The translations under genes were made by a program, and so were the position numbers. The notes beneath the pieces are model-generated. The model saw nothing but the letters and a program-made list of their open reading frames with translations, had not been told where the DNA came from and made no database searches. A stretch of DNA of 64,000 bases from Phoronis australis (lineage: Eukaryota; Phoronida; Phoronidae): contig NMRA01000125.1 in NCBI GenBank assembly GCA_002633005.1, forward strand, positions 35,241 to 99,240. The letters run 5' to 3'. How positions within the stretch are numbered: the first letter of the stretch is position 1; each line of letters begins with the position of its first letter. Below are positions 10,701 through 22,950 of this stretch, piece by piece.

Positions 10701-13700
10701 AAACTTATTTTAGGTGCGGAACGTACTGGTTCACAGCCGCTTTGACAGTATGTGATGCAGTGTTTCCCTTGGGTTTTGAAAGGAGCGTGGTGGTAAATGG
10801 CCAAAACGGGGTGCAAAGCCCGTTGCTGCACGCGAATATGAGAATTGGGATCCCCTACTGTCTGGGTTTCGAAAGGAGCACGGTGGTGAATGCTCGACGC
10901 GGATGTGGATCCCGGCGCCACATGCGAGCATGGGATAAAGTGAGATCTTCCCATCGGGGGGGGGNGGTGGGGGGAAGACCTTCCGTAGACAAAATTTGAA
11001 AATTAGATGTAATTGGTTGCAGTTTGCTTATCATAGACAAGACCCTAACCCGAGCATCATGTAGTGGAAGTATCTGGATAAAGGATATTTCGCAAGGGAA
11101 ATTGACAATGAAGTGTCCGGCATAATGTGATCTCTGTCGCACTTGTCTTGAGTACAAAAAACAGTGTTGAAACCCAATTAACCACGAAGTGTCAAACATA
11201 GAACAAAAATATGTGAACTTTGTAGACGTAATAAACTAATTCGTGTAACGAAACTTCCGTTGATATCGTCTTGCTAAACATAAATCAGTGATAGTGGATT
11301 GGTGTTGGCCGGCGTAACAGACGATGTAGGCCCTATAATCCAGTCCATGCAGACGAATCTGAGACTGTTTAACATTCAATATCGTGGTTGATTAAACAGT
11401 TGGATGTCACACCCTGCAGTGCAGTATAATTCACAATGTCTTTTGCTAACTCGGACACGATAAAATGAATGAAGTAGAAATCTTACTGTTTCTTTCATTA
11501 GCAAGCCCTGGCACTTTCTCATTTTAGAAAATTCGTATCGAGGTCGTTGCCTGGTCCCCGGCTGTACTAAGTGTATATGCATTGTCAGATAACCAGGCAG
11601 AAACTATTTACAAAAGGGGATTGGGGATTGGGGATTGAATGATTGTGTTTAACGGGGGGGGGGGGCANGGCACAATTCAAGATACCATTGTAAAATTATT
11701 ATTTTCCCTTTCGATCCACAAACGGCGAAAAGTGCCGTGTGACTTGCAGTTATTCATTATTAGGCCTACTAGCAATCATTTTTAGTAGCGATCATATTTA
11801 CTTACGATTCATTTTACTAGCGATCATTTTTACTAGCGATCATTTTTACTAGCGATCATTTTTACTTACGATTCATTTTACTAGCGATCATTTTTACTAG
11901 CGATCATTTTTACTAGCGATCATTTTTACTAGCGATCATTTTTAGTAGCGATCATTTTTACAAACGATCATTTTTACAAGCGATTTTTGCGTGGCGGTGA
12001 AGTTTCCCCGTCACGATTAGGTGTGTGGCGGTCAATTTGAGTATGATTTACGAGTGGCGGGACCAAAAAGGAGCGTAGCGGGCCGCCCAGAAGTTTACAC
12101 GCAGGGGAAACCCTCTGATGAATACTCAGTAAGGCTGATTGGCTTAGTAACTTTTGTCAACCTTCATGCATGCTTTTGCGAGTTATTAAAAATAACGCAA
12201 GATTCTGTGAGACTTAACTGAGACGTCACCGGAAGCAGCGCAAAAGCTTGTTCTTTGGCCATTTGCCCGATTCGGTAACAGATTGTATTCTGTTCAGTTT
12301 ACTTCGAGTTTTTAATCTTTTAGTGTGAAAAAATGCAAAGCAAGCATTGCTGTTATGGGAAATGTAAGACAGATTCGCGCTACAATACGTCCCATCGCGT
12401 TGTGTACTAATTTCGTCCCGTGTACTTAAACGGGCAGTAGGCGAAATCTGCTCACTGATTAAGAGTATTCACTTCGTCAAAAATACATTCTACACTTAAA
12501 ACTATCACTTAAAAAGCGCTTACTTTCTTCAGTGATCCTTTCCGCTTCTAAACATATCTTCGATGAAGCATACCTACTAGAATTAAGGTGACTTTGGCGA
12601 AGAATTCCAACTCCACTTTTTGGTTACCGTTAACTTTTTCACCGCTCGTGCGATAACCGCAAAGTATTTCAACTGAGTCAGGTGAGTACGAGGCAAAGAC
12701 TAACGCAAGACTGCACTTGCAAAATGACATGGGAAGATATGAAGTGAAATTTGTATGATTTGTGTCCCTTGGACTTTTTGTTCGTCAACAGGCGTGGATT
12801 TCACGTTACTTCTTTAAAGTGGCGTCCGGTGAGAGAAACTTGAGCGAACCGCGAGATTTTCGTGGATATCCTCAAGTTATTTGTTGACTATCTTGTATCG
12901 AGAGTCATGGTATGTGTTAATTATAACTTCATGTGCATATATGCATGTTTCATTTGATTTTGTTTGCTGTATTTTGAAATGCGTAACTTTTTATGGGAAT
13001 ATACTATTGCCCCTGTAGGCATGCGGCAGGCCTAGTCCGGGTCGAGTTCCAATTCCAGCCCTTTCACAGCTTCGAACAACATAACGAGTTCACGTTTTCT
13101 TCGTCCATTCACAGTTATTCCACGATCCATCTACCATCTCTTAAGTTGTGTTAACCTTTAAGCGTAAAATTCTCCATAAGAACTCCAGTAAGATTTAGCG
13201 TGTGTAGCAAAGACTCGGGGCAAAACAATTAAGGGCAATATGGCGGGTTTTGCCCTACTTCCGGTGACGTCAAATTGAATAACTGGAAACTCGCGAGTGA
13301 GCTAATAGCTCATTAACTTGGAAATTCATTTCCCTTGTAAAACACCAGGTCTCAGTCACATTTCAGGCGAGAAGTTTTACCCTGCAGAGGTGTCTTATTA
13401 TCATACACAGTGAGTGAACAGTACGAAATGAGCTGAAATTATCATTTTCAGTTGTTAAACTGCTTTCGCATAGTCTGCCTGCAATTATTTCTTCATTTTT
13501 TTACTGCAAAGACCCAACAGTGGTCGTTGAACGTAATGTATAAAATCACTTCATACTCGCGATTAAAGCCATGAGCAATTTTTGTAATCTCTGAAATCAG
13601 TGATAAGCTGTGACCTGCGTTCGAACTGCGAACTCGAGTTAGATACGCGATAATTGTCCAACCATGCCCCCCCCCCCCGTAGACTTCTGTTAGATTTGTA

Positions 13701-14190
13701 TTGCCGTGGCGGTGTGCATGGATCGAGGGACACGGGTCACCCCTTCCACTCCCGACCATGCACCATGACTACAAATATGGGAGTGCGTTTCGTATAGGCG
13801 AGAATTTCGCAAAAACGCAAGAACACGCAAGTCTTCACGAGATAGCGCCATGTACGTATAACAAGGGAAGCATGTGATCACACCAGCTTCCTCAGCGAGA
13901 TTCATGTTTCCAAAACTCTACTCTGGTGCATGTCTTGCTGCAATGGTCAGTGACCGTATCTACTATTATCATTAATATGCAGGCTAACTTGTGGGTATCG
14001 GAAATGCACTTAAGATGAAATCTTTTCTGACCCCTTACCTGAATCTTTCAACGGTTGCCTTTCCTATTCCTGAGTTTCCACCTGTAACAATCACAACCTT
14101 TCCCGTAAAGCGACCTTTTGTGATGTCCGAATCCAGTTCTGGCTGCGGGTACAGCGCTTTATACTTGTCAGAAGAGTAAGACGTGCACAT
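7589..14190 (-). CDS. SDR gene B: tandem paralogue of gene A, five exons, interrupted by an in-frame TGA at codon 197
   Basis: Exons 14190-14039, 10354-10143, 9944-9831, 8970-8786 and 7789-7589 join in phase to 864 bases (287 residues plus stop). Cofactor motif TGGNSGIG is at 36-43, ARD-xx-RG follows the second strand (NADP(H) preference inferred), NNAA replaces NNAG at 114-117, and the catalytic Ser171, Tyr184 and Lys188 (YGASK) are present. The C-terminus has FIDGADVPVDSG, the usual SDR ending. Codon 197 is TGA (8860-8858) in the context MLTK-stop-MALDLS, where gene A has TGC (Cys). All splice sites and frames are otherwise intact. Most simply this is a fresh nonsense mutation, that is a young pseudogene, or a base-call error; recoding as selenocysteine is a remote alternative. 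Without readthrough the product ends just after the catalytic Lys and lacks the C-terminal third. Confidence 0.85.
7985..8299. mobile_element. hAT-type MITE candidate in intron 4 of gene B
   Basis: The near-identical octamers GGTTAACT (7977-7984) and GGTTAAGT (8300-8307) flank the interval, fitting the 8-bp target duplication of hAT elements. The right end CTAGCTACGCCACT matches, in inverse, the sequence at 49042. The left end is diverged but keeps CAGGGAGG. No transposase frame is visible. Confidence 0.45.
8786..8970 (-). CDS. SDR gene B exon 4 with in-frame TGA
   Basis: This exon has 185 bases, acceptor TTTGCAG and donor GTTAGA. It encodes VNVSSVVGYQ (catalytic Ser) and YGASK (catalytic Tyr and Lys), then MLTK followed by TGA (8860-8858), then MALDLSSAGIRVNAVCPGY and PL in the same frame. 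Frame and length on both sides of the TGA are preserved. Confidence 0.87.
9831..9944 (-). CDS. SDR gene B exon 3
   Basis: This exon has 114 bases, acceptor CATTCTAG and donor GTTTGC (non-consensus after GT). It encodes PLDTFSPLISSNVVSVTNM and TQACFPYMEK, aligned without gaps to exon 3 of gene A. The second half, TQACFPYM, is nearly identical. Confidence 0.85.
10143..10354 (-). CDS. SDR gene B exon 2
   Basis: This exon has 212 bases, acceptor ACTATAG and donor GTAATC. It encodes NDGAAVAIFARDSDRG through YLINNAAITIK. The NNAG motif of classical SDRs is NNAA here, a conservative change seen in some active members. Confidence 0.89.
11767..11985. repeat. 16-bp tandem array (ACTAGCGATCATTTTT)
   Basis: About 13 units of a 16-base motif run head to tail, with variants such as ACTTACGATTCATTTT and ACAAGCGAT. 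It lies in intron 1 of SDR gene B. Two TTACGATTCATTTTACTAG variants spaced about 64 bases apart suggest higher-order copying. Confidence 0.8.
13745..13905. other. Intron-1 block of gene B similar to intron 1 of gene A
   Basis: This is the counterpart of 4555-4735. It lies 130-290 bases from exon 1, nearer than in gene A. A 71-codon open frame on the minus strand crosses it, but the matching part of gene A has stops in the equivalent frame. Confidence 0.4.
14039..14190 (-). CDS. SDR gene B exon 1
   Basis: This exon has 152 bases, starting at ATG 14190-14188 and ending before a consensus donor GTAAGG. It encodes a short leader and TGGNSGIG. It is two codons shorter than exon 1 of gene A, with the shared PQPELDS..TKGRF stretch just before the first strand. 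Confidence 0.87.
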
Positions 14191-17100
14191 TTTGGCAAAT
14201 AACGCTCAAATAAACAACGTTCAACCATACCATGTAAGAACAGGCTATGTGTAAGGAATCTGGGTCGCATTGTCTGACCTGGAAATCCGTTTGGGTCAAG
14301 TGAAGTCAATTTCGAACTGGACAAGGGGCTGAAACGGTGCCAAGGCCGTGTCTCTTTATTCCAGTTCCAATCCCTTAACCCCAGTCTCGGACCAGTCAGG
14401 ACCATGGTCCGGGCCTAAAGTTTGATTTGTTAATTACTTCAGATGAGGAAGTTATAAATCTCAATCACTATGTAACTTCTAAAAGCATTACGACTCTCGA
14501 GTGGACGACCTAATGTTGTCAGTGGGGGCACTGCCAGCAATAAAAATATGAAATACTTCAAGTCACCAGGATCGGAAAGCTTCTCTTCTGAATACTTTTG
14601 GGATGCGGCAACGTAATGGTCAACAGTAAATTTTAAACAATGGTACAAAAACGGGGTAAAATGTATTAGTTATATATACACTTCTGATGACAATGGCAAA
14701 CGAGTTTGATGTGAAAATCGACAGCGAAGAACAAAATGGCATTGCTTCTTTTCTCAAAAGAACTCAAAAGGACTTCTTCAAAGGAATTTTGGAGTTTTGA
14801 CATGCACTCATCTTGCATCCCTTTTCATTAGTGGAATGTGTTAAGAAGACTTTGTCTTCATCATAACTGTCACATTCTAATCGAATTGTTTTTCTTAAAA
14901 ATTTGTTAGTTTACTGTTGCTAGCTAAACAGTAGATCTATAGGGGGAGACATAATAAAATGATCCCAATGTCGACAAGGGCTTTTCTGGAAACCGAGATT
15001 ATTTAATCTTTACGATGAGTTCAATATGAATATGTTAATCTTGAATCGAGGTGGAAATATAGATCTCAAACATTTATACATGTAAGTCTGATGCGCACGC
15101 CACCTGTTGGCCACATCAAGTGACTAGATGAATATAAGTCTGCAAAGATTTCAGCCCCGACTGGGACTCGAACCCGGGACCCTCTGCTAACTGTGGGCGG
15201 GATGATCACTGCTAAGTTTCATCAGAATGGATTCCTGTGTTCGACCAGTGGTCCCGTTGGATGTTTATGCTGCTACTTTCGATGATGTGGTCAACAGTTT
15301 ACTTATTCAGCTGCTGCTTCAGATAATCCTGACGGTGTAAAAACATACATATTTGTTACAGATTGTCACATGGAATTCTCTGTTTTTTTATGGAAAATAT
15401 AAATTATTCAGCTTAAGTTGAATTTTGAAATTTGAATTCATTCGCCAAATTTCTTTTTGGCATTGATCATGAGCTCCGATCAAAACGTTGACCCGCTTGC
15501 TCTCTGACGCAACGAATCAATCTACAGACGGGAAAGGGTCATTGCCACAGTCTCACATGACCCTGGCGTACCTATCTGCAACTTTGGAACGGAATAAACA
15601 AAGGCGGCCACCCGAGCGATTTTTTGCCCTGATAACAGTCTTTACGTGATGCAGTTGGGAAGCAATTAACACATATAAATGATATAATGGTTGACTAAAA
15701 ACGTGCTAATGGTAGCTCTGCGAAGTAAACACCGTAATTACATACCGTTTTCGCTTTAACTTTCATAATTGAAGTACTTGATTTAGTCATGGTACGTTAT
15801 TAAGGATTATTTTGTTCCGCAAATGAATTCCATTGCCGTCATGTAAAACGTTTTCTTGCTTGCAAAATTAAACTAACAACAGCAACAATTTATTTTCGCA
15901 GCAAAGTTTGATCGTTGCTCTCCCAGTGTGTTAGTCAAGCGACAATACTTCTTTGTGTTTTTGCTTTCTTTGTTTGCTTTTTAGGTCTTTAAATTTGATT
16001 ATTCCGAGAGAGAATATATTCGTTTCTGTGTGTTTCCTACGCTTACACGACATTGAAGGCAAACGTCGTTTTTTGTAATGTTTTTATTTTTTTGTTTGTT
16101 CTTTTTCTGCGTGTACCAGCACAGAGTCTTGTCATTCTCGGATTTTTATCTTTTCCTTTAGTTTGCGCATCCTTGTCTTCGGCCAGGATTCTCGTTAATC
16201 TTGGCAATAACGGTGTCAGATTTCTTGCATTTATTGTTGTGCAAAACGGTATGATTTGGAGGAAGTTGAAGAAATGGAGTTAAATGTTGATTCCAATGCC
16301 ATTCAGCAAATGTTTGGACTTGTAACAAAACATTAGTTCGTCTTTTAGTTGTTAAGGGACCACGACCCGCAGGGCTAATCTCCGTCCGTGAGTCTTGACT
16401 GGCGGACGACCAGGTGGTCCACCAACCCTCCTCCAGTCTTACTCACCGACACATAGTTAACGCCGAGGATTGGAAATAAGTTTTGAGTGAAAGTATACTG
16501 GAAACTGCGAAGACCAATACGCTCAGAATTACCTGTGGATAAATTGTGTCCTCTTTTGGTGATCTGTGATCCTTGAGACTAAGTAACTGTGAAATTCATT
16601 TGTTCATATGTTAAAAATCTTCAATTGACTGCCACGTTTTCCAATGGCTAAGGTCATAGCTTTTTTGATCAGGTGACCTATAATATACATATTTATGAGA
16701 GAAAAATGTAAGAGAGATAATTGCGGTTGTAGCAGTATATTAGTCATAAGTAATTGGCTTCAGACGTATTGTTTAGTATGCTTTATTTCATCAATCAAAG
16801 TAAGCGGCTGAGCACTCCCAACACAGGCCCATCGCCTTACTGTAAATAATTTTCATCAATCATTTCTTAACTGCAACGAGCTAACAATTAAATGGCAAGA
16901 ACATTTAGTGCGTTGCTGTTATTTTTCAAATGCATTGTGGGACGATTGTCGGCTCGTAAACATCCGGTGACAATGTTATCTGTAGATGAAATCCTGCAAA
17001 TTGCGAAGTGGGAGCGAAAGCCAACATTTCTGACTTTAAGTCTTAAATTATTTACGAAACCGGAACTTTGACTTACAAAGAATTGAGGAAAATTGTTGCT

Positions 17101-17288
17101 TCAGGCCAAACAGTTTTAGTTTCAGTCGCCAATGCAACTTGGACATCAGAGCTTGGACTCTAAATTACTTATGACATTTAAGTTTTACGTTAGTAAGAGA
17201 TGAGTTCTAGTTACGTGTGCTTTATTGTGTTATGGATTACATAGATTACTGAGGGACCCCTAGATTTGAGCTACAAACTCAAGTAAAA
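14191..17288. other. Upstream flank of SDR gene B: no gene seen
   Basis: Apart from SINE copy 2 at 15.15-15.25 kb I see only AT-rich sequence and short chance frames. The 76-codon frame near 16.1 kb is hydrophobic but lies in T-rich sequence and matches nothing I recognise. A GC-rich hairpin-prone patch lies at 16.35-16.45 kb. Confidence 0.4.
15150..15255 (-). mobile_element. tRNA-headed SINE copy 2
   Basis: The minus strand reads GGTCGAACACAGGAATC, then a tRNA-like segment ending in GGGTCCCGGGTTCGAGTCCC, a perfect B box. Both parts also occur together in copy 1, in the same order. The tail beyond is diverged and no target duplication was found. Confidence 0.5.
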
Positions 17289-17792
17289 ATTTCGAGAATT
17301 CGAGTTCAGACTCGAACTGATAGCTTTAATTCATGGATAATCAAGTGCAAACTATGATTAGACAGTCACTTAATAATGTACTGTAGCATCAAACCATGGA
17401 CCCTTATCTTGTGTTCTAACAAAAATAGAACGTAAATTTTCAAAATTTATTACCAGTTCAATTTCAAGTACAATGATTAGACCCCGGACCCAGGTGAATT
17501 TCGAGCTATTTGTCGTAACCAATTTCAATTCAGGCAAATGATATGAAATGGATGAGGTTGCTTTAAGCGTTGATCATGCAATTTCTTGAATTAAGCAACA
17601 TGGTAAGTACCACTGTTTCAAGTGGCTCCATCTAGCATTCAGTCACGGAGCCAGCTTATTTAAAGTAGTATTGTATTGCTTTTGACAACTAAAGGTACGA
17701 GCCTGTCAGTCCCATCTAACGAAATGCAGTCTTCAACGACAACGATAAGTTAGTTCTTTCAAGTTGATACTAAGTTTAAAACGACGCGTGGC

Positions 17793-20700
17793 TTAATGGG
17801 GCTATTCGGAGAATTATCCTCGCGGTGTCGCTGCTATACTAGTGGTGATTGAATTGCGCATGCGTGGCTGTTTGCATGTAAACAACTGGTAAAAGATGGA
17901 TTTGTTATCAAAATACGTCGTCGCGCAAAGTCTTATTACTGCTAATTTCCCCGGTGCAAGTCTTCGACAGGTGGCCAAAAATTCCCAAAAGACCTTAAGT
18001 TACTATATTCGTGGACAATTGCGGTCAAAAGGGTCAACTAACTGACAAAAAGTGTGTGGATGCTGAAGCCCCGTGTGTGCTCTATGACTAAGCAGTTCCA
18101 TTCGGAGACTACACAACATTACTTGGTAAGTTTTTAGCAATCAAGTTTCTATCAACATCGTGCGGTGATGTTATCCCCACCAGTTACCCCACTGAATAAC
18201 AGATTTATTGAGTGGAACTAAGTGTTTCTTTTAGGAAACTCACCCGATGCCGGGTAGGCTAGCAGCACATATTCATATTGTCATGGGTGGGAGTGCTCCC
18301 AAAATAAGAGGTGTATGGTACGTGATGCACAGAAGTAAAGGGTGACTTTTTCACAGTAGTTTCTCTTCAAAACTATGCTGTTTCCAATAAAATTCTCTAG
18401 ATGAGTGAGTTTCCTTATTTTATCGCGGACCCCACCCCCAGGACTACCAGATCAGTTATCGAATTAACATGAATAAGCCTTAATTCAGTAAATGTCGTAA
18501 CATTGTATTGGAAAAAAATGACACCTAGAATGAATTTTACTTTTTGAGATCAAAAGCACATTTTAAGTGTCATGAAAAATACACATTGTTAAATCACTTT
18601 TAGCTTGTTTCATATATTTTAGTTCAGATATTAAATAAGACTTGGGTACAAAGGTTATTAGTTTCTACACATAAACATGAAGATGAAATGTCAAGTATGT
18701 TCTGCCTTACAAAAGTAGTTTTGTGTTGTCTTTTCCTTTACAATTGCTAATATTTCTCCGACTATTCTGTTACAGGTGAGAGAAAACAACTGAAACCAAC
18801 CGCCCGACCATCTATTTTACCTTTGGACAAAGTGAAAAGCAATCCTTCAGCAATAACCTGAGAGAAATGAACGTAATTCAGAAATAAGCACTTGATATGC
18901 CTGAATATTGACTTCGTCGCAATGTTGTTTCTTTATGTGATTTTTCAGTTTGCCATTTGTTTTTAAATACACTGATAATTGTTTATTCTCGAATCTTGTG
19001 CATAGCAGATTCTTATCCAGCTAGCTACAATTGAAAACATACAATAAGACAATCGAAGCAGTCACTGAATGTCATTTCCCCACAATGTGTACCAAATTGA
19101 AAAATTTTTACCAATAGTATAAAGCCTTTCTTCTGAAAGGAAAAGTTAATGTCACTCAGCTTTTGGCTTTCATTTCACTGGGATCTAGTTTCAATGGCCA
19201 AAAGAAGCGCTTGTAAAAAAGGTCCAGTTTCGACACGTGGCTTTTTTTCACGTAACTTCATCCAGCCTCAATAACATCCACAATTAGACCCTTGAAGGTA
19301 AACACAGCAGCATATCACTTGAGTCGTTTTGAGCCCAAAATCAGACCCTTGAAGTAGACCAGAGTGTTACTACGTTTCTTTAGCTTCAGTCCCTCATGTT
19401 TCTTCCAGGAAAGGAAATAAGCTATTGTCCACACCTGACTCATTGCCTATGAAGGGGCATCCTCACCAACAAGGCTTACTTGGGTAGCAGTCAGATATCG
19501 TTCGTCTGAATACGCAGACAGTCCACTGGCACATTGTCTTATGGTAACTTAGTACTGCGATTCACATTTCTCCAGGGCCACTGACTTGTACATTGTGCCA
19601 CGCAGCACTGCTGGTGTGTGGAAGTGCTGTGGGAAGAGAACGGAGTAACAAAGCTTGTCTATGATACAGCTTGAAGTGGCTTTAAAATGTCACTGAACCT
19701 GGAACAAATATTGAAATATGAATAATTAAGTACTCCAGATTGGGTCAAAAATGTTATCCCTGTTGTTCAAAAATATATGGTGACTGCTCTACAGTTTCAC
19801 ATAAAATTAAATAATTACTATTTTCAGAAACCAAGGGTGTATATAATAAGCATTGCATAAAACTGTGTCTTTATTTTTCATTCGTAGCCATATCAATTCT
19901 TTCAACGCATCACTTGTCTGCAAAATAGACAAGTTTTTTTAGACAACTTCAAACCTTTGTTACCCATTTTCAAGCCTTTTTAATTTTGATACTTTCAGCA
20001 ATTTTAAACTCCGATTACAGGTTCATGGGTCTGTCAAGAATACTTCTAGTCTAACGTTGAGGGAACCGTTTAATTTTTCTTCTAATAGAAGATATGAAGA
20101 CTTGGGTAATTTAAAAAGGATGATTAATCATTCTGTTGCTTAAGAGTAATTACAAATCGTAAGGCACCATCAAAAATGCATTTTTCACAAAAATGGCAGT
20201 CATTTGAATTTATAACGACTTCCAACATTTCAAGGCATGAGTTAAGACTATTCAGTCAGTGTGAATTCAGAAAATGTAATATATTTTCATGGGTTTACAA
20301 TTGATACAAGTAGCAAAACAGTTTCAAGAAATCAACTTGAAGGGACTTCATGAAGGTTAAGAATTACCTCACCATGATCTTTTCCCAAACATGTGTTACC
20401 TGTTATTTCCACACATTCAGTTGTACCAAATATTACAACCCCCCATGCCAATCCACCGCTAAGGACCTGAATAAGTAAATTAACAAAATGACTTACATAC
20501 CTTTCTTTAAAAATAGCTGTTCCTTTTCAAAGGCTTTGTTCGTTGCCTCCAACATTGAAAGTAGACTTTGACAATAGATCTGCACTGGATGGGAAGATCT
20601 TGTTGGTTAGCTGCAGTCAAATGCTAAAAACCAGTTTTTGTCCATTCAGGGACGGTGCAAAAGCGATGCATATCTCCTCTGCACGGTACAAGCCCTCAAA

Positions 20701-21324
20701 CCTAAAAATCAAAGGTTACGTGAAAACAGACGTGATCGATTTCCATTTCAACGTGTAATAGATTTCCAGAAGACATATGATAGGGAGTAAACAAATAGTC
20801 TAATGCAATGGATATTTGTCATGTACCCCGCTTTGCCATTGGGCTTGGATTGTAATATTAACTCATTAAATTGTATCGAGTTGACAGCATAAACATTCAG
20901 CATTGATTGATGTAACTGTCACTGATAAACTGTTAGAAATCATTCCAAACAATAATAATGCTTTGATGTACGAAAAGATCTCGATTGCTACGTCAAGTAT
21001 CGTATCACATATCACAACAAACAAAGATTAACCCGACTGGCGACTGCCGCGAAGTCGACATCGGCGAGTACCTCAGTTAACAGGCATCGGTAGAATAATC
21101 ATTGAATAATCATTAAAATAATCACAAACCTTACCTTTGTATAAGGTCGTGCTTACTTCCTCTCATAGAAGCACCCTTTCACGCAATCTCAGATTCAGTT
21201 GGGACGGCTGCAAGCCAGTTCACCATGTATTTAAATGGCTCGCGAAATCGAGGCTGTTAATCTATCACCACTAGTACACGCGCGCCCTCTAGTTATTGTA
21301 GATTTTCCGAATAGCCCCATTAGA
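17793..21324 (+). mobile_element. Decayed TTAA-flanked DNA transposon with THAP-domain relic (Kolobok-like)
   Basis: The left boundary reads TTAA then TGGGGCTATTCGG; the right reads CCGAATAGCCCCA then TTAG, so a TTAA target site with one change. A second inverted block, ACTAGTGGTGAT, lies about 41 bases inside each end. Near the left end, 17896-18125 plus 18776-18861 spell a broken THAP-like domain. The second piece, after a good acceptor (TCTGTTACAG), reads ERKQLKPTARPSILPL, matching the basic LKP-A-PSI tail of THAP domains. The first piece has lost the zinc-binding Cys residues and is frameshifted. TTAA target plus THAP fits the Kolobok superfamily; piggyBac also uses TTAA but has no THAP. 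I found no DDE catalytic region. Confidence 0.55.
17896..18861 (+). pseudogene. THAP-domain relic, two exons, broken
   Basis: Exon-like parts are 17896-18125 (donor GTAAGT) and 18776-18861 (acceptor TTACAG, stop TGA at 18859). The first part starts MDLLSKYVVAQSLITANFPG and then resembles the FHRFPKDP segment of THAP domains only after a shift to another frame (FDRWPKIPKR at about 17,965). Stops interrupt the middle. The second part keeps the LKPTA-PSI motif. THAP domains bind DNA through a C2CH zinc; the first two Cys positions are Tyr and Ser here, so it would not fold. Identification rests on pattern memory and is moderate. Confidence 0.4.
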
Positions 21325-22381
21325 AATCGTGTTTTGGCATCAAAAGCGCGAAGAACGGTGTATTCCCCCGATAGTCAATAGTTATAGCAATTATACAAAC
21401 TACTTCTAGTCGTCGTATTTTAACTATTGATGAACTAAAAATAACGAGTAAAGTAATGTTTTTCCTTTTCTGAATTGATACAATAGTATGCGTTCACACT
21501 AATTGTGCTTAGTGCTTAGTTGAACAGCACGTAAGTCTTCCGCAATTTGGGTAATTTGCGCTGAGGCTGAGTCATTAGCATCGCGCACGACATTAAATGT
21601 CACACGGTGTATTTCTCACAACATGAAGGCCTATTTATAGTATGGTTTCAGAAAATTTTACAGTTTACGCACGCATTCAGATCCATGCATCTACATCCGA
21701 AATAATGCTTTTATTTTAAACAAATTGCTCAAGCAAGCTAATGAGTTTCATTTATAGGAATCTATTTTGCGTAGGCTGTGCTGCGATCTATAGTGCAGAG
21801 TAAAACAAGAAATGATTGGTAGAAAAATGCTAATTATTATGAAGCAAATAAAAACTAAAATAGAAACAAAGACTACAAGATGGGCTTAAAGAAATGGTTG
21901 GTTCTGTAATATTACATTCCCGTCTTTTAGTTTTTTAGTTAAAACACGAATTTCCCTTGATTCTAATCAATTTTGCATGCGTCACTCCGGATATGACGTC
22001 CGCAGCTCAGATCATTTCCTGCCTTCTTTGTTCCCTTGCAATTCTATTTGTGTTTGACATAGCAAAGAATTTATAAAAACGCCGAGAAATATCCCCCTGA
22101 ATTAATCTCATACAAGAATATGGAACTCTGTCCTCCAACTAGCCTATCGCTATCTAGCTACAAAACGTATTTCAACACGTCGCCGCTATATCTGAAAATG
22201 CATGTTGATCTTGAGACGTACGACTCAAGCTGTCCTAGTTACTAAGTCACGACGTTTTGTTCAGGAAACAAGACCAAGTCATTTGAAACACCCCACATAT
22301 TTACATAACCTCAGATATTTCTCCTATGAGGTGAACGACATCTGCGCATGTGCGACCTCAGTCATGCGGTGAATCATTCTA

Positions 22382-22950
22382 GCTGGTTCCCTGCGTGCCG
22401 CTGGGTGGGGCGGTAGCCGCGCCAGCACGCAGGTATCACTTAATTTTCCTCGGTAAATTGGCTAGTCGAATTCTCAACAGGCAGCGCTTTATGAAAACTG
22501 GCATGACTGATGGACTGAAGTGTAAATGTGGTCTGTTGTACAGACAAATCGGTGCTTAAAATTTATGTTCAGGAAATGTGAAGCCTAGAAATTGTGCTTT
22601 GCGACTTTTCGGAATGCATATTTCTACTGACGATGACTTTTGTTTACGATAGTGTCCTGTATTCATACAGTATGAATAACACACCGGTTAAATCGGCCAG
22701 ATAATTATGTGTTTATTGCCAGTACATCTATGTGCTTCAAGCACGCGGCTCATTAATCATCACTGCAGAAACGAAATAGTTGCTGCGACGCCACTTGCAT
22801 GACAAGGCTAAAAATCGTTCACAGTCCGACATTTTTTCACGGTGTTGTAAAGCTAACCAATGACTGCCGAGGTTACATCGACCAATGCTAAAGCGCGTGC
22901 CACTGCGTGATACCTGTGTGCTGGCTTGGCTAAGCACGCAGGGAACCAGC
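22382..22950. mobile_element. 569-bp MITE with 12-base flanking direct repeat
   Basis: Inverted ends: GCTGGTTCCCTGCGTGC (22382-22398) against GCACGCAGGGAACCAGC (22934-22950), followed inside by a second inverted block GCCAGCACGCAGGTATCAC and its near complement. GTGAATCATTCT is present at 22369-22380 and 22953-22964, separated from the ends by one and two bases. The long target duplication points towards a Mutator-like or similar family; no transposase is present. Confidence 0.75.

Larger units (their letters stand above)
10355..14038. other. Intron 1 of SDR gene B: noncoding
   Basis: This 3.7-kb intron contains two copies of a GGGTTTTGAAAGGAGC-type motif about 95 bases apart (10,780-10,890), gap Ns at 10965 and 11668 beside G runs, the 16-bp array, a C9 tract at 13,670 and the block shared with gene A. 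The open frames here are short and unlike known proteins. Confidence 0.5.

Noticed and set aside
11767-11985. CRISPR-like array
   Set aside because: Units are contiguous with no unique spacers and the genome is animal.
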